64,000 nucleotides of DNA from Candidatus Binatia bacterium (GTDB taxonomy: Bacteria > Desulfobacterota > Binatia > HRBIN30). Made by a program: the position numbers and the translations under genes. The stretch spans positions 423,844 to 487,843 of the forward strand of contig BPIR01000002.1 of assembly GCA_026004215.1 (NCBI GenBank), in the 5' to 3' direction. Shown here piece by piece: positions 25,309-32,320 of the stretch. Within the stretch, counting starts at the first letter, position 1, and each line of letters begins with the position of its first letter. The notes under the pieces are model-generated. The model saw nothing but the letters and a program-made list of their open reading frames with translations. It did no database searches and had not been told where the DNA came from.

Positions 25309-25893
25309 ATGCCAGCCGTTTCGCCCAGTGAGTTCAAGCGCGGAATGGTTTTGTTGCTCGACGGAGTGCCTCACATCATCGAGGAAATGCACAGTACTGG
25401 CACAGCCAAGTTCAAGCAGAAAGTGCACGCGCGGATGCGACACCTGGCCAGTGGCCGTGTGATCGAGCGCACGTTCGCCGACAACGAGGTGGTCACTGCG
25501 GCGGAGCTGGAGCAACGCAAAGCCCAGTTTAGCTACCAGCAGGGGGGTACATTTGTATTCCTGGACAGCGAGACCTTCGAACCTCTCGAACTGTCGAGTG
25601 CTCAAATTGGGGAGAAACGCTGGTTTCTCAAAGAGGGTGAAGAATACAAGACACTCTTTATTGACGGAAAACTCGTGGACGTCGTGCTTCCCGATCAAAT
25701 TGTTTTGCAAGTCACCGAGACTGGGCCGCCTCAGCGGGGAAGCTCCGACTCTACGTGGAAGCCCGCCAAGTTGGAGACGGGCTTGGAAATCATGGTGCCG
25801 CTTTTCATCGAAACGGGCGAGCGCGTACGGGTGGACACGGCTGAGCGGAAGTACGTTGGGAAAGAGTCGGAAAAGAAACCGGCACGGACTTGA
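25309..25893 (+). CDS. Elongation factor P family protein, divergent (EF-P/EfpL-like)
   Basis: EF-P binds between the ribosomal P and E sites and relieves stalling on polyproline. The 194-residue protein is full length with three beta-barrel domains: KOW-like (1-65), OB (66-130) and a C-terminal EF-P domain ending in RKYVGKES. The tip loop, which carries the modified residue in EF-P, reads STGTAKFKQK instead of the usual KPGKG. The lysine of AKF aligns with E. coli K34. The loop length and the FSYQQGGTFVFLD and KYVGK segments recall YeiP/EfpL. ATG 25309 has a GAGGAGGG site; a GTG at 25303 is possible. No epmA or epmB is seen nearby. Confidence 0.9.
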   Translation: MPAVSPSEFKRGMVLLLDGVPHIIEEMHSTGTAKFKQKVHARMRHLASGRVIERTFADNEVVTAAELEQRKAQFSYQQGGTFVFLDSETFEPLELSSAQIGEKRWFLKEGEEYKTLFIDGKLVDVVLPDQIVLQVTETGPPQRGSSDSTWKPAKLETGLEIMVPLFIETGERVRVDTAERKYVGKESEKKPART

Positions 25894-25949
25894 GCGCTTT
25901 GCGCCGGTTCCGCGCTGGAATTTGGGTTGCGCTCCGCCGGGAATCCGAC

Positions 25950-25999
25950 GCGGTACGGCGCCAATTAAGCTCGGGCGTTAGCGGCTGTCGCCGTACCGC
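25950..25999. terminator. Long stem-loop between convergent genes
   Basis: GCGGTACGGCG and CGCCGTACCGC form a perfect 11-bp stem around a 28-nt loop. It lies in the 170-bp gap between the EF-P-like gene and the convergent coiled-coil gene. No T-run follows on either strand, so it may be a transcript-end structure or a bidirectional terminator of non-classic type. Confidence 0.45.
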
Positions 26000-26063
26000 C
26001 ATCGCCGGACTATGAGGTCTCCCAGCCGCAGGCTCGGAAAGTCAGGGTGACGCACCGGAGCAA

Positions 26064-27779
26064 CTACTCTTCCGAAGTCTCCGTGGTGGTGCTCGGCGGC
26101 TCGCAATAGCCATCGAGGACCTTCCAAACGCGCAGCCGTGCAGCTTCGGCTGCGGCGTCAGGCCCGATAAACTCGCCGGCGACTACGGGAACGACCTTGC
26201 AGCCAAGACCGCGCGCAAGCAGCTCGGCGCGCCGCGCGGCTCGGGCGACGTCCTCGATCCCGATTCCGGCGGACACCTCCACCACGAGATACTCCATATC
26301 CCCCGTAGAACGTGAACGACCTCGTACGACGACGTCCACATTCTGGATTTCTCGAATTTCCTCCTCACGCAATTTGCCTTCCTCTTCGAGCCCATCCAAA
26401 AGCGTGGCTAACTCTTCCGCCGAAAGGGCGTGAATTTTCCGGAGCAACGGCGCAAAGTATGCCGGCGCCCGTTCGAAGTATCTTTGCTCCAACTGCCAAC
26501 CTTTCAGTTTTGCGACCTCGCGTGTGAGACGGGTGTCCACCTCGCGCAGCGAGCGGGCTAACTCCGCAATAGCCTCTTCCATCCGCACTTGTGCTTCGGC
26601 CAAACGACGGGTGTCTTCGGTCAAGGCGGCAACCTGGACCGACAAGTCGTCGACCCGAGCGGTAAGGTGCCGCATTTGTTGTGCGAGATCGTCTACCCGC
26701 TGCGTGAGCTGATCCACCCGCTGCGTGAGCTGATCCACGCGCTGCGTCAGCTCGTCCACGCGCACCGTGAGTTGATCTACCCGTGCCGTCAACTGCTGCA
26801 TCTGCTGCGCCAGATCGTCCACACGTTGCGTGAGCTGATCCACGCGCACCGTGAGTTGATCTACCCGTGCCGTCAACTGCTGCATCTGTTGCGCCAGATC
26901 GTCCACGCGCTGCGTCAACTGATCCACGCGCACCGTGAGTTGGTCCACCCGCGCCGTCAACTGTTGCATCTGTTGCGCCAGATCGTCCACACGTTGCGTG
27001 AGCTGATCCACACGCACCGTGAGTTGGTCCACCCGTGCCGTCAACTGCTGCATCTGTTGCGCCAGATCGTCCACACGTTGCGTGAGCTGATCCACGCGCA
27101 CCGTGAGTTGGTCCACCCGCGCCGTCAACTGCTGCATCTGTTGCGCCAGATCGTCCACACGTTGCGTGAGCTGATCCACGCGCACCGTGAGTTGATCTAC
27201 CCGTGCCGTCAACTGCTGCATCTGCTGCGCCAGATCGTCCACGCGCTGCGTCAACTGATCCACGCGCACCGTGAGTTGGTCCACCCGCGCCGTCAACTGC
27301 TGCATCTGCTGCGCCAGATCGTCCACACGTTGCGTGAGTTGATCTACCCGGGCAGTCAGGCGCTCCATGTGCTTCACAGCACCGTCGAGCCGCTTCGCAA
27401 GTTGACCGACCTGCTTCGTGAGCTTTTCCACTTGTTGCGCTTGGGCATTCACGCGTTCACCCAGCGTCTCGAGCGACTGAGCCAGCCTCACAAACAGCTG
27501 CTCGAAGCGTGCCTCGCTGGCCTGTTCGCGCTCGCGAGCGGCAACGTGCGCTTGAGCAAGCGCACGGATCTGTTCCGTGAGCAGGCGCATCCCCCCAGCC
27601 ATCTCCGCAATCTGTTCCTGCGTTTTGCCTTGGGCTTCCCCGAGGCGGGCCACCGTTGCCGGCAACCCGACCAACTCCTCAAGCAAAACCGCCGCTCGCA
27701 AGCGCGAACGTAGCTCGGGCCTTTCCTCCAAGGCACGAAACAATTCTTCAATGTCTTTTTCAGTCAAGCCCATGTTCAT
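26064..27779 (-). CDS. Long coiled-coil repeat protein with PD-(D/E)XK-like C-terminal domain (DUF3782-like)
   Basis: The 571-residue protein begins with a helical segment (LTEKDIEELFRALEERPELR). A very long coiled coil (about 65-430) follows, built largely of a 28-residue unit of four heptads containing RVDQLTVRVDQLTQRVDDLA and QQMQQLTA, repeated seven times. The C-terminal 140 residues (from LKGWQLEQRYFERAP) look like a restriction-endonuclease fold: the Asp of NVDVVVRG, then YLVVEVSAG, where the usual ExK is ExS, and DVARAARRAELLARG. The family is common in cyanobacteria and deep Gram-negatives; its function is unknown. With K replaced by S, nuclease activity is doubtful. It is transcribed alone. 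Confidence 0.88.
   Translation of the reverse strand: MNMGLTEKDIEELFRALEERPELRSRLRAAVLLEELVGLPATVARLGEAQGKTQEQIAEMAGGMRLLTEQIRALAQAHVAAREREQASEARFEQLFVRLAQSLETLGERVNAQAQQVEKLTKQVGQLAKRLDGAVKHMERLTARVDQLTQRVDDLAQQMQQLTARVDQLTVRVDQLTQRVDDLAQQMQQLTARVDQLTVRVDQLTQRVDDLAQQMQQLTARVDQLTVRVDQLTQRVDDLAQQMQQLTARVDQLTVRVDQLTQRVDDLAQQMQQLTARVDQLTVRVDQLTQRVDDLAQQMQQLTARVDQLTVRVDQLTQRVDDLAQQMQQLTARVDQLTVRVDELTQRVDQLTQRVDQLTQRVDDLAQQMRHLTARVDDLSVQVAALTEDTRRLAEAQVRMEEAIAELARSLREVDTRLTREVAKLKGWQLEQRYFERAPAYFAPLLRKIHALSAEELATLLDGLEEEGKLREEEIREIQNVDVVVRGRSRSTGDMEYLVVEVSAGIGIEDVARAARRAELLARGLGCKVVPVVAGEFIGPDAAAEAARLRVWKVLDGYCEPPSTTTETSEE
26742..27345 (-). repeat. 84-bp tandem repeat encoding the coiled coil
   Basis: The 10-mer CAGATCGTCC recurs at 26811, 26895, 26979, 27063, 27147, 27231 and 27315, exactly 84 bp apart. 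The copies differ only by a few mostly silent changes. Near-identity at the DNA level points to recent expansion by slippage or recombination, so copy number may vary between strains or be mis-assembled. Confidence 0.97.
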
Positions 27780-27993
27780 GACTATACACCTTCTCGCACA
27801 GCCGTGTCGATAGCAATTTTCCTACAAACGTGGCTGCCTCCAACTGTCCAGCAATCCGGGAGGTGCTACCACGGCGAACCAGGCTCCCTAGCTCTCCGGC
27901 AGATTTGGCGCTGCGCTCAGTCAGAGTCTTTTACGAGAAAAAACGCGGCCGATTTGGGGGATCGCGGCCTAGGTCCTCTCGGAGCTACCTTCG

Positions 27994-29712
27994 CTACGGA
28001 AGCACGGTAGAAGTGTCGCGGCCTGAGCGCAGCACCTGTCCCGGAGTCGCACCGGTAGTGTTCCCGCCGACCACCACGGCGACGCCGTTCACGAACACGT
28101 ACTCCACACCCGTCGATTCTGCGTACAGGCGGGCTTCTCCACCCGGCAAGTCATGGCGGGTCCGAATCGGTGCGCTCCCGACGCGCTCGGGGTCGAAAAG
28201 AACGAGATCCGCGGCATAGCCTGGAGCCACTCGCCCGCGCCGCTTGAGCCCAAAATACCGGGCGGGCACGTCGGTCATTAAGCGCACGGCCTCCTGCCAG
28301 CTCAGCAGCCCTCGTTCGCGCACGCTTTGAGCAAGGAACGCGGTCGGGTAGCGTGCCCCACACATCCTGTCCAAGTGAGCACCGGCGTCGGACCCGCCGA
28401 GCATGGCTCGAGAATCACGCCAAACTTCGAGCCGGAGCTGCCAGCTTTCTTCGTCGTCATCGGCGGGTTGCGGCCAGAGGCCCGTCCGCAACTCGTCCGC
28501 CACGACAATGTCCAGCAGGGTATCGAAGGCGTCTTGGCCGCGCTCGCGCGCGACTTCGGCCACCAAGCGGCCGCTCAAACCCTGATTTTCCGGGGCAAAC
28601 GTGTCTCCAATCTCGTAGGCACCCCAGCGGACGAGGCTGGCCAGCGCACCCGTCACGGTTTCGGCGCTCGCCCGCAGTTTTCGGCGAGTGTCGGGGGCGC
28701 GCAAAGCTTGCAACCGCGCGGGCACGGGGAGCGCCAACACCGGGCCCCATCCGGGCAACGAGTTCAGGGCACAATGATCCAGAAAACTCATTTTAAGGCC
28801 CCCGAGTATCGGCATGGTCAGAGCCACGATGCGAGCGCCCTGACTTTGGGCGCGTGTGCCAGCCCGCAACTGATGTTCATGGCGAGCACGGTTCGCGGCC
28901 GAAATGCCCAGGACGTTCCAGTTCACGGGACGGCGCGCGGCACGCGAAAGTGCCACCATCAAATTCACTTCCGTGTCACTAAATTGCGTCAGGCAACCAT
29001 CCACGATCATTTCCAACGTGGTGCCGGCATGTGCCCCGGTAGCTTTGGCCAGAGCGAGCAGTTCCTCGGGTCCGGCAAAGCGCGAAGGCACCGGGTCGCC
29101 ATTGCCATCCGCATGGGTGAACGCTTGCGAAGTGGAAAACCCCAACCCGCCCGCGCGCAGGGCCTCCCGCAGCAAACTAACCATCGCGCGAACTTCCCGC
29201 GGATCGGCCACTGCACCCACAGCACGCTCACCCATCACGGCCCGACGAAGGGCGCAATGACCGACGAGGAAACCCACGTTCAGCGCCACCCGGCCTTGGA
29301 GGTCATCCAGATAGTCTGCAAAGGTTCGCCAGCTCCATGGAACGCCTTGCTCCAGTGCCCCTAACGGCATGCCTTCCACCTTCACCATCATCTTGCGGAG
29401 GTAATCCGCATCCGAGTCCCGAGTCAGCGGAGCAAGACTGAAGCCGCAGTTCCCCGCGATCACCGTCGTTACGCCATGCAAATTCGAGGGCGTCAGCGCC
29501 GGATCCCACCAAATCTGCGCGTCGTAGTGCGTGTGGGGGTCGATAAAACCCGGAGCCACCATCAGCCCCGATGCGTCAATGGTGGCCCGGGAACCCTCCG
29601 TGACCTCGCCCACGACGACAATCCGCCCCCGGCGGATCCCCACCGTCCCCCGCATTGGGGCACAACCTGAACCATCTACGATCCACCCATTTTCGATTTT
29701 CAGATCCAGCAT
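27994..29712 (-). CDS. N-acyl-D-amino-acid deacylase family amidohydrolase
   Basis: The 572-residue zinc hydrolase belongs to the D-aminoacylase/dihydroorotase-like amidohydrolases, which remove the acyl group from N-acyl-D-amino acids or related amides. The N-terminal beta-sandwich (DLKIENGWIVDGSG) leads into the metal motif FIDPHTHYDAQ. Further motifs are VIAGNCGFSLAPL, the GHCALRRAVMG region and the late aspartate in GGSDAGAH. The C-terminal sandwich closes with VAPGYAADLVLFDPERV. ATG 29712 is chosen by alignment to the usual N terminus, with GGGAG upstream. It stands alone and is divergent from the M28 gene by 66 bp. The exact substrate cannot be told. Confidence 0.9.
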   Translation of the reverse strand: MLDLKIENGWIVDGSGCAPMRGTVGIRRGRIVVVGEVTEGSRATIDASGLMVAPGFIDPHTHYDAQIWWDPALTPSNLHGVTTVIAGNCGFSLAPLTRDSDADYLRKMMVKVEGMPLGALEQGVPWSWRTFADYLDDLQGRVALNVGFLVGHCALRRAVMGERAVGAVADPREVRAMVSLLREALRAGGLGFSTSQAFTHADGNGDPVPSRFAGPEELLALAKATGAHAGTTLEMIVDGCLTQFSDTEVNLMVALSRAARRPVNWNVLGISAANRARHEHQLRAGTRAQSQGARIVALTMPILGGLKMSFLDHCALNSLPGWGPVLALPVPARLQALRAPDTRRKLRASAETVTGALASLVRWGAYEIGDTFAPENQGLSGRLVAEVARERGQDAFDTLLDIVVADELRTGLWPQPADDDEESWQLRLEVWRDSRAMLGGSDAGAHLDRMCGARYPTAFLAQSVRERGLLSWQEAVRLMTDVPARYFGLKRRGRVAPGYAADLVLFDPERVGSAPIRTRHDLPGGEARLYAESTGVEYVFVNGVAVVVGGNTTGATPGQVLRSGRDTSTVLP

Positions 29713-29778
29713 GCTTCCACTCCCGAAATGTTTGCCGCCTAGCATGACAAAGAAACGAACATTTGTTAATGCCCGCGC

Positions 29779-31188
29779 GTGCTTGGCATCCGATCCCGGA
29801 CACATGTGCTCGCCGCCCTGAGCGTGCTGCCCTCAGCCGCCTCGGGGGTCGAGCCGGTACCCTCGTGGGAGGCGCTGCTCGGGGCGCTGGCCCAAGCCCC
29901 GCGCGAAAACGGGAGCCCGGAACTATTGGCCGCAGCCGCATGGCTGGCGGACACCCTGCGAAGCGCCGGCTGGGAAGTGAGCCAACACTGGTACACGGCC
30001 TATCCTTTCGAGCAGCGATTGTTAGGGGTCCTGCTGTTGTTCGGCGGCTGTACTTATGCGGTGTGTATGTGGCGGCGCCACTTCGGTTGGGCCCTCGCGA
30101 CCGCCTTCTTCCTACCCTGGGTAGCGATTGCCCAAATTGATTTTCGCGTGCCCTTTTCCTGGGTGGCTGCGGTCGAGCAGCCCAATGTCGTTGCTCGCCT
30201 GCCGAACCCGCCCGCACGGCTCAATTTGATATTTTCCGCACACCTCGACACCAAAACGGACTTATTGGACCACATTGCACGTGCCCCCATTCTCGTGTTC
30301 GCCGCACCGGCGGCGCTGCTGATGTGCGTGGTTGCCGCCGGAAGTCTTGTCGCCTTTCGAGCCGGAAACTTCGCCACCGGCCGACAGGCCCTGGCACGCG
30401 TTCTGGGCTGGGTGGGCGCACTGTACGGCCTTGCCTTGGGTGCGGTGTTCAGTGGGGGCATCTTCGTTCGTCATCGGAGTCCCGGAGCTCTCGACGACGG
30501 CGCAGCTTGCGCTGTGCTCGTGCGCCTCGCCTATGAGCTGCGCGCCCAACCACCGCGAGGCTCGGAAGTGTACTTGGTTTTCTTCTCTGGCGAGGAACTT
30601 GCGGCTCAAGGAGCAGATGCCTTGTTGCGCTCCTGGCGTCCCGCCGGAGAGAGTCGCACCACCCGCGTGATTAACCTCGATCCTCTCGGGGCGTCGAGCG
30701 AATTTCGGGTTTTGAGTGGTGAACGCGGAATTTTGCGGAGCGTGGTGCCGAGCCCCGAAGTCATCGCCTTGATCGGAGCAGCCCACCAAGAACTGCGAGG
30801 CCACCCGGTAGAGGTACAGGAGCTCATCGGTCTGACGGACACTTGGATGTGGCGGCAACACGGATTTGCAGCCGCAACCTTGTTCAGTAGCGTGCCTCCT
30901 TTCGCCTTGCCGCGCGGGTTGCACTCCTACCGGGACAATGTATCCCGCGTCGACATCCCGGCGCTGGATTTTTCTCTCGCGTTGCTGCACAACGTCGTTC
31001 GCGTTGCCGACCGGCAAGTGGCCGGCACCGACGCTCCATCGCCAAAAGGTATCGGTCGCAACGCCATGGATGGCGAAAGCGGCCTCGAATCGCTTGCTCG
31101 TCGCCGCCTAGCGCACGCAGGCGTTTCGCAAAAACAGTGGGAATCAAAGGGGGAACCATGCAAACCCATCGGAAGAACTCGCATCTAA
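29779..31188 (+). CDS. M28-family metallopeptidase with inserted membrane helices
   Basis: This 469-residue protein is a di-zinc aminopeptidase-like enzyme. Zinc ligands are H155 and D157 in FSAHLDTK, D238 in ALDDG, E271-E272 in FFSGEEL, Asp in INLDPLG and His in GLHSYRDN. Hydrophobic helices lie at about 81-97, 103-120, 168-191 and 207-227, so membrane segments interrupt the catalytic domain between the first and second ligands. The enzyme is probably membrane-embedded with its active site outside. The GTG at 29779 is the first possible start (a stop precedes it at 29767); GTG 29806 is an alternative. No specific substrate is suggested. Confidence 0.82.
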   Translation: MLGIRSRTHVLAALSVLPSAASGVEPVPSWEALLGALAQAPRENGSPELLAAAAWLADTLRSAGWEVSQHWYTAYPFEQRLLGVLLLFGGCTYAVCMWRRHFGWALATAFFLPWVAIAQIDFRVPFSWVAAVEQPNVVARLPNPPARLNLIFSAHLDTKTDLLDHIARAPILVFAAPAALLMCVVAAGSLVAFRAGNFATGRQALARVLGWVGALYGLALGAVFSGGIFVRHRSPGALDDGAACAVLVRLAYELRAQPPRGSEVYLVFFSGEELAAQGADALLRSWRPAGESRTTRVINLDPLGASSEFRVLSGERGILRSVVPSPEVIALIGAAHQELRGHPVEVQELIGLTDTWMWRQHGFAAATLFSSVPPFALPRGLHSYRDNVSRVDIPALDFSLALLHNVVRVADRQVAGTDAPSPKGIGRNAMDGESGLESLARRRLAHAGVSQKQWESKGEPCKPIGRTRI

Positions 31189-31238
31189 CTGTCGGAAGCC
31201 CGAGAGAAATAAGGAAACGCGGATCCACCAACATGTGG

Positions 31239-31268
31239 TTGACTCTTCGAAAAGCCAGGCCGTATAAA
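31239..31268 (+). promoter_or_regulatory. Sigma-70-type promoter for the YCF48-MMPL-DUF1329 operon
   Basis: TTGACT at 31239-31244 and TATAAA at 31263-31268 are separated by 18 bp. Both boxes are close to consensus and unusual in this GC-rich DNA. The GTG of the YCF48-like gene lies 30 bp downstream, leaving a short leader. Confidence 0.6.
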
Positions 31269-31298
31269 GCGCCATTGTCTGCTGAGTGAGCGTCGGCT

Positions 31299-32318
31299 GT
31301 GAAGCGTCGAAGTTTGAAGCACGCGGGTGTCGGTTTTGCGTTCCTCGTGCCGAGCATCGCTACCTGGCTCGTCATCGCCGCAACCCCTGCGGCGGGTACT
31401 GCCCCGAGCCGCATTGTAGACAACCTGTACGGGACCGCATTCGTGAGCCCCGACGAAGGATGGGCGGTCGGCGCGTTTGGCTCCGTATACCACACCACAG
31501 ACGGGGGCAAGACCTGGAACGCTCAACGATCGGGCACGCTAGAACAGCTCTTCGGGGTAGCCTTTGCGAACCGCCACGTAGGCTGGGTTGTCGGCCGAAC
31601 GGGCGTGGTACTGCACACCCAGGACGGCGGCAAAACATGGGTGAAACAAGCAAACTTGGGGAAACACTTGTTCCACGTCGCTGCCCTCGATGAGCAGACG
31701 GCGTGGGCTGTCGGAGACTGGGGAGCGATCTTCCACACGCTCGACGGGGGGAAAAGCTGGCGTGATCGCTCTTTCGAGCGCGACGTGATCCTATATTCCC
31801 AGTCTTGGCCCGATCCTTTGTATGGCTGGATCGTGGGCGAGACGGGAGTCCTCCTTCACACTTCGGACGGGGGCCGTACTTGGCAGGAACTCGACACCGG
31901 CGTCGGAAAAACGCTTTTCGGAGTTTACTTTGCGGATCGCAACCAAGGCTGGGCCTGTGGCCTCGATGGGCTGATTTTGCACACGACCGATGGGGGACGG
32001 ACGTGGACCGTTCAACGAGGCGATCCGGAAATCAGCGGGCTCGAACAAGTTGGCGTTGCCGAACAGCTCGAGAACGCCAGCCTGTACGACATCGTGGTCC
32101 GAGGCAAAATGGGCTTTGCCGTCGGTGACATCGGCAGTATTTTTTTCACCTCCGACGGAGGCCAAACGTGGAGCCGCAAGCAGGTTCCCGGTAACTGGCG
32201 ACTGGGATGGATCCGCAGCGTTTCTCTGGTCTCGAACGGTGCGGGTATGATTGTTGGGGCGGGAGGGCTCACCGTGCGTATCGACGGGCAACGTCTAGTC
32301 AAGCCAGAGGGGCAGTAA
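31299..32318 (+). CDS. YCF48/HCF136-like exported BNR-repeat protein
   Basis: The 339-residue protein has an N-terminal signal or anchor (about 9-30) and then a seven-bladed beta-propeller. The blades carry repeats of the form GWAVGAFGSVYHTTDGGKTW, VVGRTGVVLHTQDGGKTW, AVGDWGAIFHTLDGGKSW and IVGETGVLLHTSDGGRTW. In plants and cyanobacteria HCF136/YCF48 assists photosystem II assembly; in non-phototrophs these propellers often sit beside MMPL/RND genes and DUF1329 genes, as here. It is separated from the RND gene by 2 bp. A role as periplasmic partner of that transporter is inferred. Confidence 0.9.
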   Translation: MKRRSLKHAGVGFAFLVPSIATWLVIAATPAAGTAPSRIVDNLYGTAFVSPDEGWAVGAFGSVYHTTDGGKTWNAQRSGTLEQLFGVAFANRHVGWVVGRTGVVLHTQDGGKTWVKQANLGKHLFHVAALDEQTAWAVGDWGAIFHTLDGGKSWRDRSFERDVILYSQSWPDPLYGWIVGETGVLLHTSDGGRTWQELDTGVGKTLFGVYFADRNQGWACGLDGLILHTTDGGRTWTVQRGDPEISGLEQVGVAEQLENASLYDIVVRGKMGFAVGDIGSIFFTSDGGQTWSRKQVPGNWRLGWIRSVSLVSNGAGMIVGAGGLTVRIDGQRLVKPEGQ

Positions 32319-32320
32319 CC

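Noticed and set aside
26330..26400. Active PD-(D/E)XK nuclease
   Set aside because: The fold looks right but the catalytic lysine position reads Ser in VEVSAG, so activity cannot be claimed.
26589..27713. Long plus-strand open frame (374 codons) opposite the coiled-coil gene
   Set aside because: It is the mirror of the 84-bp repeat, giving a monotonous His/Leu/Arg chain with no ribosome site; the minus-strand coiled coil is clearly the real gene.
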